A DNA stretch of 64,000 bases, taken from positions 1-64,000 of the forward strand of contig NZ_FOYN01000004.1 of assembly GCF_900111935.1 (NCBI RefSeq). The letters are read 5' to 3'. This DNA is from Halorubrum sodomense (GTDB taxonomy: Archaea; Halobacteriota; Halobacteria; Halobacteriales; Haloferacaceae). Positions 25,601-33,549 of this stretch are shown in pieces (the stretch's first letter is position 1; each line of letters opens with the position of its first letter). Under the pieces are notes generated by a model. That model worked only from the letters and a program-made list of their open reading frames with translations. It made no database searches and was not told the origin of the DNA. Both the position numbers and the translations under genes were made by a program.

Positions 25601-26861
25601 ACACCCCTTTTTGAAAGGAAAAGACGTGAAACGATATGCTCCCTTAGATCCGCCTCTACAAATCATCTTACCATACCGGGTTGATGACAACGAACTAGAC
25701 TTCATACCAGAAGAATCCCTTCGTTCAGAGTTCCCACGAGCATTTGAGTACTTCAAGAGTCACGAGTCGAAGCTTCGATCGCGTGACAGTGGTAGTATGG
25801 ACACGGAACGGTGGTATGACTTCACTCGGGCCCAGAATATGGGTGAATTTCTGAATGACAAAATAGTCACTCCCGAGATCAGCTACGGGGGTAACTTCAC
25901 GTTAGACGAGACTGGTGTACTCCATAAGTCGAAAGTTTACGGCATCGTGTCGGAAGAAAACATCGACAATGAATACCTTCTGACTTTACTGAACAGTAAG
26001 CTGTTCTGGTTCTACCTAAGGAGTACTGGATACGTACTCCGCGGCGGCTACTTTACCTTCAAAACGGACTACTTGGAACCGTTCTGTATCCCGTCGATCG
26101 GAGCGGCGAGCAAAAAGCTGAATTCAGAACGCCTTGTTGAAAGAGCGAATAATCTGTTCGCTACCGGAAACTCAGTGGATTCTGGAGATGGCCCGTCTTA
26201 TCAGGAAATTCTCCGAGCTCTGGCTGCGGAACGGATTACTCAAGAAAAAGAGCAGTCAGTACTCAATACAAATCTTACAGACCATCTTGGGACCTATACG
26301 AATGGGCCTGAGCTAGGAGATATTGGTTTTGAACAACCTCCAGAAGGCTCGACGCCGACAATACTCCAGCAGACATCTGACGAGAAGACAAACCTGCGGA
26401 CCGGTGACTCGACGATTAAGCGGGTCTCAAGAAACACGGTTGAAATCCACCTCACTGCTCGCTACAAGCCCGACGATGAGGACGCACACGAGACGGACCA
26501 GTGGGGCTACACGGAGACGGAGTACCTGCCGGCGTTCCGTATCACGGACCTCACGGAGCGCGAGGCGGACCTGATCGAGCACTTCGTCCCGGTCGCGGTC
26601 GACGAGGCGGGCGGCTTCGCGAACTTCCGCGAGACGGCGACGAAGACGAACTCGCTGATCGACCGGCTGAAGGCGATCGAGGTGCCGGACGTCGACGACG
26701 TGGCCGACGACTTGGAGAACTACCTGGACACGAAGGAACGCGCCGCGGAGCTCGACGCGAAGATCGAACAGACGGACCGGCTTATCGACGAGATCGTGTA
26801 TGAGCTGTACGGGCTGACCGACGAGGAGATCGAGATCGTTGAGGAGGCTGTTGAAGACTAG
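22602..26861 (+). CDS. Type IIG restriction-modification enzyme with mosaic specificity region
   Basis: A 1419-residue single-chain restriction-modification enzyme. The N-terminal nuclease region (about 90-135) has RLLYESRDDRYAAVDRKE and ALLEAKQWG with an intact ExK. The helical linker (200-450) is followed by an N6-adenine methyltransferase with motif I DPAMGSGHFL at 546 and motif IV NPPY at 792. The TaqI/Eco57I-like target-recognition region follows. The C-terminal 180 residues include a long coiled coil (EVPDVDDVADDLENYLDTKE). From about 24980 (right at NPPY) to about 26400 the DNA becomes AT-rich, unlike the flanks. A TATA-like element (about 22567-22575) lies about 30 bases before the ATG. 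It probably methylates and cuts at one asymmetric site. Confidence 0.9.
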   Translation: MSQATLGSGPYRNSSLFSGYYLDERVADLDDWESDDEAEAAFEDLRELWELEGEYVATHGEDELIDQWIGEVLDILGFDTISEGTLPGGGGYVDRLLYESRDDRYAAVDRKENDDREGMFSGASALLEAKQWGHDFEQRFSDERPYRDASHQVKYYLERTPPDLKWGILTDGKKWRLYGTKDYETQTYYEVDLPELLESGDLQQFKYFYCFFRPEAFVEVAGSSFLETVWSESETAAQELGEDLQDNVFTALRVLGKGFVENNDLAIDPEDESARSELKEQSLVLLYRLMFVLYAESRGLIDPEEPSANAEYHENFSLEAVRSDIIETVEGGDVESGAAFREEYSTFSTTIWNRLSRLFELIDEGEEELDIPPYNGGLFDHDDHEFLAENSVSDPAIAEVIFRLSTTENDEGEYVPADYADLDTRHLGSIYEGLLEHEFRIAPEAGMAAVAEDGGQVWKPGDEVSVADAVEVVDEGGLYVVNDEGERKATGAYYTPDYVVTYIVEETIDPLIDEIHADLEADGLSRSDGEYFRRFYDRVTDLTVLDPAMGSGHFLTKATGYLTEHVMSVVREQEIQSYDEQDIRRTISKEVIYGVDLNGMAVELAKLSMWLETLAADQPLAFLDHHLKDGNSLVGSDITEVLSDDTEENDGQLTLTQAFARVRQDTLGHVMDLMADLLAYDNDSLESVKSMEELYDEIRDDPLYTRLFELANVHTAEEFGCDVPEDAYEQMAGAIEDEADWAEIREEDWFTAAQVTADEQDFFHWELEFPEVFFDADGERMPEAGFDTVIGNPPYVRIQELQTNVPEQAEYLSRYRSSEQNFDLYVNFTEKGYELLSPRGLLGFIEPHKFFQNEFGRGIREFLADNDSLDKILSFGHKQVFGNASVYTCVLILSKYDEDGLEYAEVDPADLATGKDPNFRHINPELDGDAWVFQSPEVLEIIQEIEDNPLSLADATKKIYQGIITSADSIFLVEITEQMGDLTVVENGHGEQFKVESELLHPFLKGKDVKRYAPLDPPLQIILPYRVDDNELDFIPEESLRSEFPRAFEYFKSHESKLRSRDSGSMDTERWYDFTRAQNMGEFLNDKIVTPEISYGGNFTLDETGVLHKSKVYGIVSEENIDNEYLLTLLNSKLFWFYLRSTGYVLRGGYFTFKTDYLEPFCIPSIGAASKKLNSERLVERANNLFATGNSVDSGDGPSYQEILRALAAERITQEKEQSVLNTNLTDHLGTYTNGPELGDIGFEQPPEGSTPTILQQTSDEKTNLRTGDSTIKRVSRNTVEIHLTARYKPDDEDAHETDQWGYTETEYLPAFRITDLTEREADLIEHFVPVAVDEAGGFANFRETATKTNSLIDRLKAIEVPDVDDVADDLENYLDTKERAAELDAKIEQTDRLIDEIVYELYGLTDEEIEIVEEAVED

Positions 26862-26960
26862 ATCTACGAAACGAAGTGCGGACTACCGGACGTAGTGACC
26901 GAATCAGGACGTTTCGGACGGCCGACTCTGCGACTTCGGGGCCGATACCGGACGGGACCG

Positions 26961-27146
26961 CTACGGACTGGCGCGGAACTCGCCGTGCTTCATCCCGAAG
27001 AAGTACGCGACCACCGAGAACGCGATCATCGAGGGGAGGACCATCATGAAGACGGTCGAGGGTGTCATCACCGCGGTCAGCGCGACCGTTGCGACGGCGA
27101 CGATCGCGGCGAGCGGAACCACCGAGCGCGTGAAGTCGAATTCCAT
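26961..27146 (-). CDS. Small two-helix membrane protein
   Basis: A 61-residue protein, MEFDFTRSVVPLAAIVAVAT onward, with two hydrophobic helices (about 9-30 and 33-52) and a short polar tail (GMKHGEFRASP). Haloarchaeal genomes often carry such proteins of unknown function. The ATG at 27146 is chosen because the longer frame upstream is Ser/Arg-rich and not membrane-like. It lies between the type IIG gene and the P-type ATPase gene and could accompany the latter. Confidence 0.7.
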   Translation of the reverse strand: MEFDFTRSVVPLAAIVAVATVALTAVMTPSTVFMMVLPSMIAFSVVAYFFGMKHGEFRASP

Positions 27147-27258
27147 GGGTGTGGTTGTGCCTAGACAAGGATAGTCCTTTAGAAACGAACGCGATGCGGA
27201 TCCGGACGACGACCTCAACGATCGGATCGACGATGCTCGAGTGACAGATAGCGACTCT

Positions 27259-29751
27259 TCACCCGAGCAGCTTCCGCCGAGTATTCGCGGCGATCACCCC
27301 GCCGCCGGCGATGACCGCAGCCGCTGCTGTCAGCGGATTGAAAAACCCGACGGCCAGCGCCGCGAGGGCGATGCCGTTGTAGGAGAACGCGAGGAGGTTG
27401 TTCTGTTTCACGCGACGACGGGCCGCTCCCGCGAGGTCGAAGGCGGTTTCGACGGATCGGATGTCGTTGTCGACGATCGCGATGTCGGCGGCGTCGGCGG
27501 CCAACGCCGTCCCGCCGCCCAGCGAGATGCCGAGGTCGGCGGCGGCGAGCGCCGGCGCGTCGTTGGTGCCGTCACCCACCATCGCGACCCGGCCGTCGGA
27601 TCCGAGCCGCCGGATCGTCGCCGTCTTCCCCTCCGGCGGAACCGTCGCAAAGACGTGCGTCACGGCGTCGTGTCGCTTGAAGAAGTCCGTCGCCTCCTCG
27701 TCGTCGCCCGTCAGGACGACGACCTCCGTGCCCCGTTCCCCGAGCCGAGAGACGGTGTCGTCCCAGCCGTCCCGCGGCTCGTCGCCGACGACGATCAGCC
27801 CCTCCGCCGTCCCGTCGCGACCGATCACGACCGGCAGCTGACCGAACCCCCGAGCGTCGGCGACCCGAGACCTGATGTCGTCGTCGACGGTCCATCCCCG
27901 TTCCGCGAACAGGTCGAGGTTCCCGACGAGATATGACGTGTCGCCGATCACGCCTTCGATACCGGACCGATGGGTCGTGAACTCGCGTATCCGATCGCCG
28001 CCTTCCGTTCCGGTGGCGTCGTCCGCCGAGTCCGACTGATCCCCCGTGTCGTCGCCCCCGTCCCTGCCGGCGAACGCCGTCGCGATCGCGTTCGCAGCGG
28101 GGTGTGACGCCCGTCGTTCGAGCGCGGCGACGGCGTCGAGCAGCTCGGGGGGCGCGTCCGCTTCGATCACCTCCATCTCTCCGGTCGTGAGCGTCCCCGT
28201 CTTGTCGAAGACGACGACGTCGACCTCGCGGAGCCGTTCGAAGACCGTCTCGTCGAAGATGATGATCCCGCGACGGAGCGCACTGGAGAGGCTCTTCGCG
28301 ACCGACAGCGGCGTCGCGAGTCCGAGGGCCCACGGCGAACCGGCGAGGAGGACCACCAGCGCGAGGCGGACGGCGTCCGCCGGGCCCATCCCGAACGCGA
28401 GCGCACCGACGCCGCCGACCGCGACGGCGGCTCCGGCGACGACGAACACGGCGTACGACGCGAGCCGGTCGGCGTGCCGCTGGACCCCGTGCGTCGCGCT
28501 CTGTAGGTCCCGGACGGCGGTCGTTATCCGGTCGATGCTACTCGTCACGTCCGGGCCGACGCGGACCAACGCCGCGCCGTCCGTCACGATCGACCCCCCG
28601 ATCACGTCGTCGCCGGCGCGTTTCGACACCGGAAGCGACTCACCGGTCACGATCGCTTCGTCGACGGTACAGCCGTCTTCGACCAGTTCGCCGTCGACCG
28701 GCACGCGCTCCCCCCGTCGAACGAGGACGACGTCGCCCGCCTCGAGGTCCTCGACGCGAACGTCCCGAGTGGTTCCGTCCGAGTCGTACGTCCGCGCCCG
28801 CTCGACCTGCGATATCGTGAGCTCGGTGAGCCGGTCGAGCGCGCGCTGTTTGATCGACGACTCGTAGAACACCGACGCGGTGACCGCAGCCGTTACGACG
28901 ATCGCGAGGTCGTAGAAGATGTCGTTCTGTCCGAGGACGACGGCCGCCGTACTGTACAGATACGCGCTCACCGCGGTGATCGCGACCAACAGGTCGGTGT
29001 TCGGGCGCCGCATTTTGAGACTGATGTACGCACCCCGCAACACCGGAAGCCCGGTGAACACCAGGATGAGTCCGGTCATCACGAAGTACAGCCGGAGGAA
29101 CACGAACGCGCCCTCGCTGTTCAACTGAAACGCGCCCTCGAATATCGCGAGCGCTTGCCAGTCGAATATCGACGCGAGGTGTGCGGGATACAGGATCGCG
29201 ACGTACGGGACCAACAGAAACGCACCGAAGAGGAACCCGAGCGAGTACCGCATCCCCAGGAGCTGGTCGTCCCGCCGCTTCCGAATGCCACCCATCTCCC
29301 GTGACCGGCGCGTCGTCCCGCCGGCTGTGTCCGCCTCTGTCGAGGCGTCGTCACGGAGGTACGCCGTGTACCCGAGCGTACTCAACGCGTCACGCAGCGC
29401 GCCCTTCGAGACGGTTCCTGGGTCGTGGTCGACGCGGATCGTCTCCGTGACGTAACTCGCCTCAGCGGCGGTCACTCCCGCCCGGTTCTCGGCGAGCGAC
29501 TCGAGATACGCTTCACACGTCGCGGAGTACATCCCGTCGATCCGCAAGAACGTCCGGGAGTCATCCGAGTCGGGCAGACCGTGTCCGTCCGGTGTCCGCT
29601 CAGGTGTGGACCGGTCGACGTCGGGCGGGTCGGCAACTCCGAGCGTCGCATACACGTCGTGACACCCGCTCGAGCAGAACGCGCGCTCACCGGGTGCTTC
29701 AAAAGAGGACGACTGAATCGATCGACCGCACAAGGAACACTCGTTGCTCAT
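27259..29751 (-). CDS. P1B-type heavy-metal ATPase with altered metal-site motifs
   Basis: An 830-residue P-type ATPase. In order it has an N-terminal treble-clef metal-binding motif (CSLCGRS...FCSSGCHDVY), an HMA-like domain (about 66-135) in which the usual MxCxxC is GMYSATC, and membrane helices from about 168. Then come the actuator loop TGESLPVSK, phosphorylation site DKTGTLTTGE, HP motif (RRASHPAAN) and hinge GDGTNDAPAL. The transmembrane CPC signature that binds the metal is SPW (LAGSPWALGLATP), and the last helices (FFNPLTAAAAVIAGGGV) lack the usual Met/Ser ligands. Catalytic residues are intact, so ATP hydrolysis is likely, but the ion is unclear. No partner gene is fused. Confidence 0.9.
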   Translation of the reverse strand: MSNECSLCGRSIQSSSFEAPGERAFCSSGCHDVYATLGVADPPDVDRSTPERTPDGHGLPDSDDSRTFLRIDGMYSATCEAYLESLAENRAGVTAAEASYVTETIRVDHDPGTVSKGALRDALSTLGYTAYLRDDASTEADTAGGTTRRSREMGGIRKRRDDQLLGMRYSLGFLFGAFLLVPYVAILYPAHLASIFDWQALAIFEGAFQLNSEGAFVFLRLYFVMTGLILVFTGLPVLRGAYISLKMRRPNTDLLVAITAVSAYLYSTAAVVLGQNDIFYDLAIVVTAAVTASVFYESSIKQRALDRLTELTISQVERARTYDSDGTTRDVRVEDLEAGDVVLVRRGERVPVDGELVEDGCTVDEAIVTGESLPVSKRAGDDVIGGSIVTDGAALVRVGPDVTSSIDRITTAVRDLQSATHGVQRHADRLASYAVFVVAGAAVAVGGVGALAFGMGPADAVRLALVVLLAGSPWALGLATPLSVAKSLSSALRRGIIIFDETVFERLREVDVVVFDKTGTLTTGEMEVIEADAPPELLDAVAALERRASHPAANAIATAFAGRDGGDDTGDQSDSADDATGTEGGDRIREFTTHRSGIEGVIGDTSYLVGNLDLFAERGWTVDDDIRSRVADARGFGQLPVVIGRDGTAEGLIVVGDEPRDGWDDTVSRLGERGTEVVVLTGDDEEATDFFKRHDAVTHVFATVPPEGKTATIRRLGSDGRVAMVGDGTNDAPALAAADLGISLGGGTALAADAADIAIVDNDIRSVETAFDLAGAARRRVKQNNLLAFSYNGIALAALAVGFFNPLTAAAAVIAGGGVIAANTRRKLLG

Positions 29752-30052
29752 ACTGCGACGGGCGCGACTCGTTTCCTCAGTCGGACAGCGCGCAGACTCG
29801 AGCGAGCATCACGGCACATGCTTCTTTCATACAGTAGTAGTGAACTTGTAATGAGACGGTTGATCGTACCCACGTACGAGGCTCACGTTTATGTGACCAT
29901 CGCTCTCTATCGAACGGCACTCCGTCCGGAGATCGATGCGAAATCAACGGGTCATATATCCGATCTCGTCGTGCGCCTGGGAGCGTGCGACCACGTCTCG
30001 TCTCGACTGCTCGTCCCGGGGTTCGTCCGTCGCACCGCTCGCAACGGCGTAT
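29752..30052. other. Intergenic region upstream of the P-type ATPase
   Basis: About 300 bases with no supported gene. It should contain the ATPase promoter at its left end. The rest shows no clear repeats, and the open frames in it lack coding character. The right edge abuts a decayed DUF3179 C-terminus. Confidence 0.45.
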
Positions 30053-30190
30053 TCACGACGAGTGGAACGAACGGGCCCCGTGGTCGTCCTGCCACGCAAA
30101 CGCGTGGAGACGGCGGGTTTCGACGCGCCGGAGCCGGCGGCCGTCGTCACTTTCGCCCGTCGTGAGCGTCCACGCCGCACCGTCACATAC
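30053..30190 (-). pseudogene. DUF3179 C-terminal remnant
   Basis: On the minus strand, about 45 codons ending at a TGA (30053-30055) read TTGESDDGRRLRRVETRRLH, then AFAWQDDHGARSFHSS. This is nearly the same as the C-terminus of the intact DUF3179 protein at 62929-63903 (TTGESNDGRRLRRVETRRLY). Nothing of the first 280 residues is present upstream, so the gene is truncated. High DNA identity over about 130 bases to the other copy suggests duplication or recombination between the two loci. Confidence 0.82.
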
Positions 30191-30221
30191 CCACTCGTAC
30201 TAGGCTACTATATGTATCTGT

Positions 30222-30600
30222 GAGCGAACTCGAAATCGACGCCGACACCACGGCCGTCCCGATCGCCGGTCCGCAGATCGACTTCCCGAAGCCCGAGAGC
30301 GAGGCGTGAGACGAGGTCGGCGAGACCGTCGTGGAGAACGCCGTCGTCGACGAGTTTCGTCGGATCCGCGACGCCGCTCCCGACCCTCGTCTCGGCTCGC
30401 TCGTCGGTCACCTCCTCCGGGGCGGACTCGTCGGCGCGCTCTCGGCGACGCCGCCGCCGCTTCCGGATCGGCAGACGATCCGAGACCAGGTGTCGGGAGC
30501 CATCGTCGATAGCGGATCGATCGCCGCTCGCCGGTCGAGCACGTTCTCGGTTCGGTCGAACCGCCTGTGCGCTCTCGACGCACGATCTGAACGCTGTTAA
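30222..30600 (+). other. Possible decayed coding sequence, unrecognised
   Basis: From a GTG at 30222 the frame reads SELEIDADTTAVPIAGPQID, then PKPESEA and a TGA (30307-30309). It continues in the same frame as DEVGETVVENAVVDEFRRIR for another 95 codons to 30600. Acidic haloarchaeal-like composition on both sides of the stop suggests a gene broken by one stop codon, but no family is recognised and GC-rich DNA can mimic this. The intergenic stretch 30191-30624 otherwise holds only the promoter of the lipoprotein gene that follows. Confidence 0.3.
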
Positions 30601-30624
30601 CATCCGTCGACCCCGACTCATTGT

Positions 30625-31764
30625 ATGGTACAGATTGGCAGACGGTCCCTCCTCGGCGCCCTCGGGGTCGGGATGTCGTCGGTTTCGGGGTGTCTCGGCT
30701 CCTCCGACGCCGGCGCCGAATCGGGGTCGATCGACGGCGGCTCCGACGGATCGACCGGTTCGGTTGCCGAGGGGCCACCGACGGTCGAGCGGTCGCTCCC
30801 GGCGGCGTACACCGCCGAGGAGCTCGCGGCGGCGAGCCGGTCCGGCGGGCCGCCGCCCGACGGCATTCCCGCGATCGAGGACCCGCAGTTCGCCGAGGCG
30901 ACGGACCCGCCGGCGTTGCTCGACGACGGCGATCCGGTGTTCGGCGTCGTCCTCGACGGCGAGGCGAAGGCGTACCCGCAGTCCGTCCTCGTGTGGCACG
31001 AGATCGCCAACGACGTTATCGCCGGGACGCCCGTCTCCGTGACGTACTGTCCGCTCACCGGCACCGCACAGGGCTTCCACCGCGGGGAGACGACGTTCGG
31101 GGTCTCGGGACAGCTGATCAACGCGAACCTCGTCATGTTCGACCGGGCGACGGGGGCCCGGTGGCCGCAGATGCTCGCGACGCGGATCACCGGCGACGAC
31201 CCCGGAGACCACCTGAAGGAGTTCCGGGTCGTCTGGACGACCTGGGAACGGTGGCGGTCGGCTCATCCCGAGACGGTCGTGCTCACCGACGACACCGGAT
31301 TCGCCCGGAATTACGGGAGCGATCCGTACGGCGGGTACAACCCCCGGAGCGGGTACTACGCCGATGACTCCCTCCTGTTTCCGCCGCTCGCGGAGGACGA
31401 TCGGCTCGCCCCGAAGACCGTCGTGATCGGGATGCGGTCGGCGAACGGCGCCGTCGCCGTCCGCAAGGAGACGCTCCGCGAAGAGCGGATCATCGAGTTC
31501 GACCTCGACGCCGTCCGCCACGCGGCCGTCTACGACGGATCGCTCGACACCGGGTACGTGTACCGGCCCAGAGACGGCGCCGAGAGCGACGGGACCGACG
31601 GTGCCGACCTCGAAACCGCGACGCTCTCGTGGGAGGACGGAGACGTCGTCGTCGACGGTTCCGTTCACGCTCCCGACTCGCTGCCGTTCGAGCGGGAGAT
31701 CGCCTTCGACGCCATGTGGTTCGCTTGGTACGGCTACTACCCCATGACCGACCTCCACCGATGA
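30625..31764 (+). CDS. Tat lipoprotein with DUF3179 domain
   Basis: A 379-residue exported lipoprotein. The signal has twin arginines at 6-7 (GRRSLLGALGVG) and a lipobox ending in Cys23 (SVSGC), followed by an acidic linker. The DUF3179 domain runs from about 65 to 375. Its signature segments are KAYPQSVLVWHEIANDVIAG, VTYCPLTGTAQGF and FGVSGQLINANLVMFDR, plus a histidine-bearing region. DUF3179 has no established activity. This copy has CPLTG where the two other copies in the window have CPLCG or CPICG. Its stop overlaps the ATG of the MerT-like membrane gene, so the two are co-expressed. Confidence 0.9.
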   Translation: MVQIGRRSLLGALGVGMSSVSGCLGSSDAGAESGSIDGGSDGSTGSVAEGPPTVERSLPAAYTAEELAAASRSGGPPPDGIPAIEDPQFAEATDPPALLDDGDPVFGVVLDGEAKAYPQSVLVWHEIANDVIAGTPVSVTYCPLTGTAQGFHRGETTFGVSGQLINANLVMFDRATGARWPQMLATRITGDDPGDHLKEFRVVWTTWERWRSAHPETVVLTDDTGFARNYGSDPYGGYNPRSGYYADDSLLFPPLAEDDRLAPKTVVIGMRSANGAVAVRKETLREERIIEFDLDAVRHAAVYDGSLDTGYVYRPRDGAESDGTDGADLETATLSWEDGDVVVDGSVHAPDSLPFEREIAFDAMWFAWYGYYPMTDLHR

Positions 31765-32363
31765 CCGCTCGCGGCGCACGTGCGACGGTTTCCGGTGTCC
31801 TCGGGGACGTCGACGGGGCGGTGCGACTGGCTCTCGGCCGCCGCGATAGCGCGGCGGTCGTCGCCGCCGTGACGGTCGGCTACCTGCTGGCGTACCTCTG
31901 GGCGACGGGCGATCTGTCCCTTCGCACGGGGGTCGCTCCCGGCGTACTCGTGATCGACGACCCGCTCGGTCGCCTGTTCGCCCGGACCGGGCCGGCGTCG
32001 TTCGGCGCGATCGCCACGGTCGACACCGGCGTCGTTCGGCTACTGCTCTCACCGGTCGACGTCGCGATCGGCGCCGTCGTCGCCGGGCTCGTCGGGATCA
32101 ACCTCGGGACGACGTATCTCGCGGTTCGGCGGCCCGCGGAATGCGGGATCGGAGCCGTTTCGGGCCTGGTCGCGTCCGTTCCCGCCCTCCTCTCCGGGAC
32201 GGTCTGTTGCGGCCCGGTCGTGCTGCTCGCGGTCGGCGTCCAGGCGACCGCCGTCGTCCTGACGGCGTTCGTCTGGCTGTTACCGATCGGGATCGCGCTG
32301 CTCCTCGCCAGCCTCGCGTACGTCGCGACGAAGATCGATCCGGGGCGGCCGATCGAACCTTGA
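31761..32363 (+). CDS. Membrane protein with MerT-like CCGP motif
   Basis: A 200-residue membrane protein with about five hydrophobic segments. The C-terminal half has LLSGTVCCGPVVLLAVGV followed by two helices (about 150-190), resembling the vicinal-cysteine Hg(II)-binding helix of MerT (CC-x-GP-x-VL). That similarity is a motif-level observation. It is translationally coupled to the DUF3179 lipoprotein (ATGA) and lies upstream of DUF547 and a second CC-bearing membrane gene. Uptake or handling of a soft metal is a reasonable hypothesis. Confidence 0.8.
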   Translation: MTARGARATVSGVLGDVDGAVRLALGRRDSAAVVAAVTVGYLLAYLWATGDLSLRTGVAPGVLVIDDPLGRLFARTGPASFGAIATVDTGVVRLLLSPVDVAIGAVVAGLVGINLGTTYLAVRRPAECGIGAVSGLVASVPALLSGTVCCGPVVLLAVGVQATAVVLTAFVWLLPIGIALLLASLAYVATKIDPGRPIEP

Positions 32364-32501
32364 TCACCGATCGGGCCCGGGACGACCGAGAGAGTCGCTC
32401 ATGGACGGGGTAGACGAGGCCACGGCATAACGCCGGGTCGGTCTGGCGCCTCGCGCACCAGACCGCGTCACCTATTCGCACGGGGTGATCGATGTCCGTT
32501 C

Positions 32502-33290
32502 ATGGTCGCTCCAGAGTCGACGCCCGCACCGGACTCCGACCGGTCGCCACCTGACGACTCCGACTCTGCGTCCGCCGCCGCCCCCGCTCTCGTCGCGGAC
32601 TCGCAGCGGTTCCTCCGCGCGGTCCGAACTCCCGACGACCGCGGGCCCGCGCTCGATACCGTCAGAAACCGGATCGCGGACGCCTCGCCCGACGAACTGG
32701 ACGCGCTCGCACCCGACGAGCGGATCGCGTTCTGGCTCAACGTCTACAACGCCGCGACGGGGGCCGCGCTGCTCGCTGACCCGGACCGCTTCGAGGACCG
32801 TCGTCGGCTCTTCGGCGAGCCGATCGTCACCGTCGCCGGGACTGAGCTGAGCCTCGATCAGATAGAACACGGGATTCTCCGCGGCTCGCAGTGGAAGTAC
32901 GGGCTGGGCTACGTCCCGAATCCCTTCCCCTCGGCGTTCGTCCGGCGGCACCGGGTCGCCGACCCCGACGCGCGCGTCCACTTCGCGCTCAACTGCGGCG
33001 CGGCCTCCTGTCCCGCCGTCGCCGCGTACGACGCGACCGACGTAGACGACCAGCTCAACCGCGCCGCCGGCTCGTATCTGCGAAGCGAGACGGTCGTCGA
33101 GGAGGGGACCGCCAGCGTGCCGCGCCTCCTCCTGTGGTACCGCGGCGACTTCGGCGGACGGTCGGGCATCCGCGCGCTCCTCCGCGAGCACGACGCGATC
33201 GACCCCGACGCGGTCTCACGGATACGCTACCGCGAGTACGACTGGTCGCTCGCGCTCGACGCGTTCCGGACCGAGGAGGAAGGCCGATGA
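32502..33290 (+). CDS. DUF547 domain protein
   Basis: The product has 262 residues. After a low-complexity acidic N-terminus, a DUF547 domain (about 60-235) shows AFWLNVYNAATGAAL, DQIEHGILRG and the cysteine pair in FALNCGAASCPAV. DUF547 is a family of unknown function, often exported in bacteria; no signal peptide is visible here. Its ATG is about 140 bases after the MerT-like gene, and its stop overlaps the next small membrane gene. The two cysteines may be redox- or metal-active. Confidence 0.88.
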   Translation: MVAPESTPAPDSDRSPPDDSDSASAAAPALVADSQRFLRAVRTPDDRGPALDTVRNRIADASPDELDALAPDERIAFWLNVYNAATGAALLADPDRFEDRRRLFGEPIVTVAGTELSLDQIEHGILRGSQWKYGLGYVPNPFPSAFVRRHRVADPDARVHFALNCGAASCPAVAAYDATDVDDQLNRAAGSYLRSETVVEEGTASVPRLLLWYRGDFGGRSGIRALLREHDAIDPDAVSRIRYREYDWSLALDAFRTEEEGR

Positions 33291-33517
33291 GCGACGACGG
33301 CCTGCTGGAGTCGCTGTCGGTCGTCGGCCTCTTGAGCCTCTGTTGTATCGGGTTCGGCGGGGTCGCGGGCGGTGCGCTCCTCGCCGGGGGCGGCGCCTCC
33401 GCGACCGTCCTCACCACGGGCGCGTCCAGCGCTCGCGGCGCGTTGATCTCGGGCGGCGTCACGTTCGCGGCCGTGTTCGTCGCGGCCGTCGCGATCCGCT
33501 GGCGGCTTGACCGGTGA
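33287..33517 (+). CDS. Small membrane protein with MerF-like double cysteine
   Basis: A 76-residue protein with two hydrophobic helices, about 8-35 and 48-70. The first helix contains vicinal cysteines (LLSLCCIGFGGVAGG), the second ends in a basic tail (RWRLDR). This layout resembles MerF, a small mercuric ion importer with CC in helix one. The ATGA overlap with DUF547 indicates coupling. The mercury role is inference from motif and context. Confidence 0.75.
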   Translation: MSDDGLLESLSVVGLLSLCCIGFGGVAGGALLAGGGASATVLTTGASSARGALISGGVTFAAVFVAAVAIRWRLDR

Positions 33518-33549
33518 GGGGATGGAAGGCGCGGTATCGCTACCGGCGG

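Noticed and set aside
29425-30165. 246-codon plus-strand frame
   Set aside because: Overlaps the start of the P-type ATPase and the DUF3179 remnant in antisense; no coding signature.
30208-32052. 614-codon minus-strand frame
   Set aside because: Antisense to the DUF3179 lipoprotein and MerT-like genes, with Arg/Pro-rich translation and no motif.
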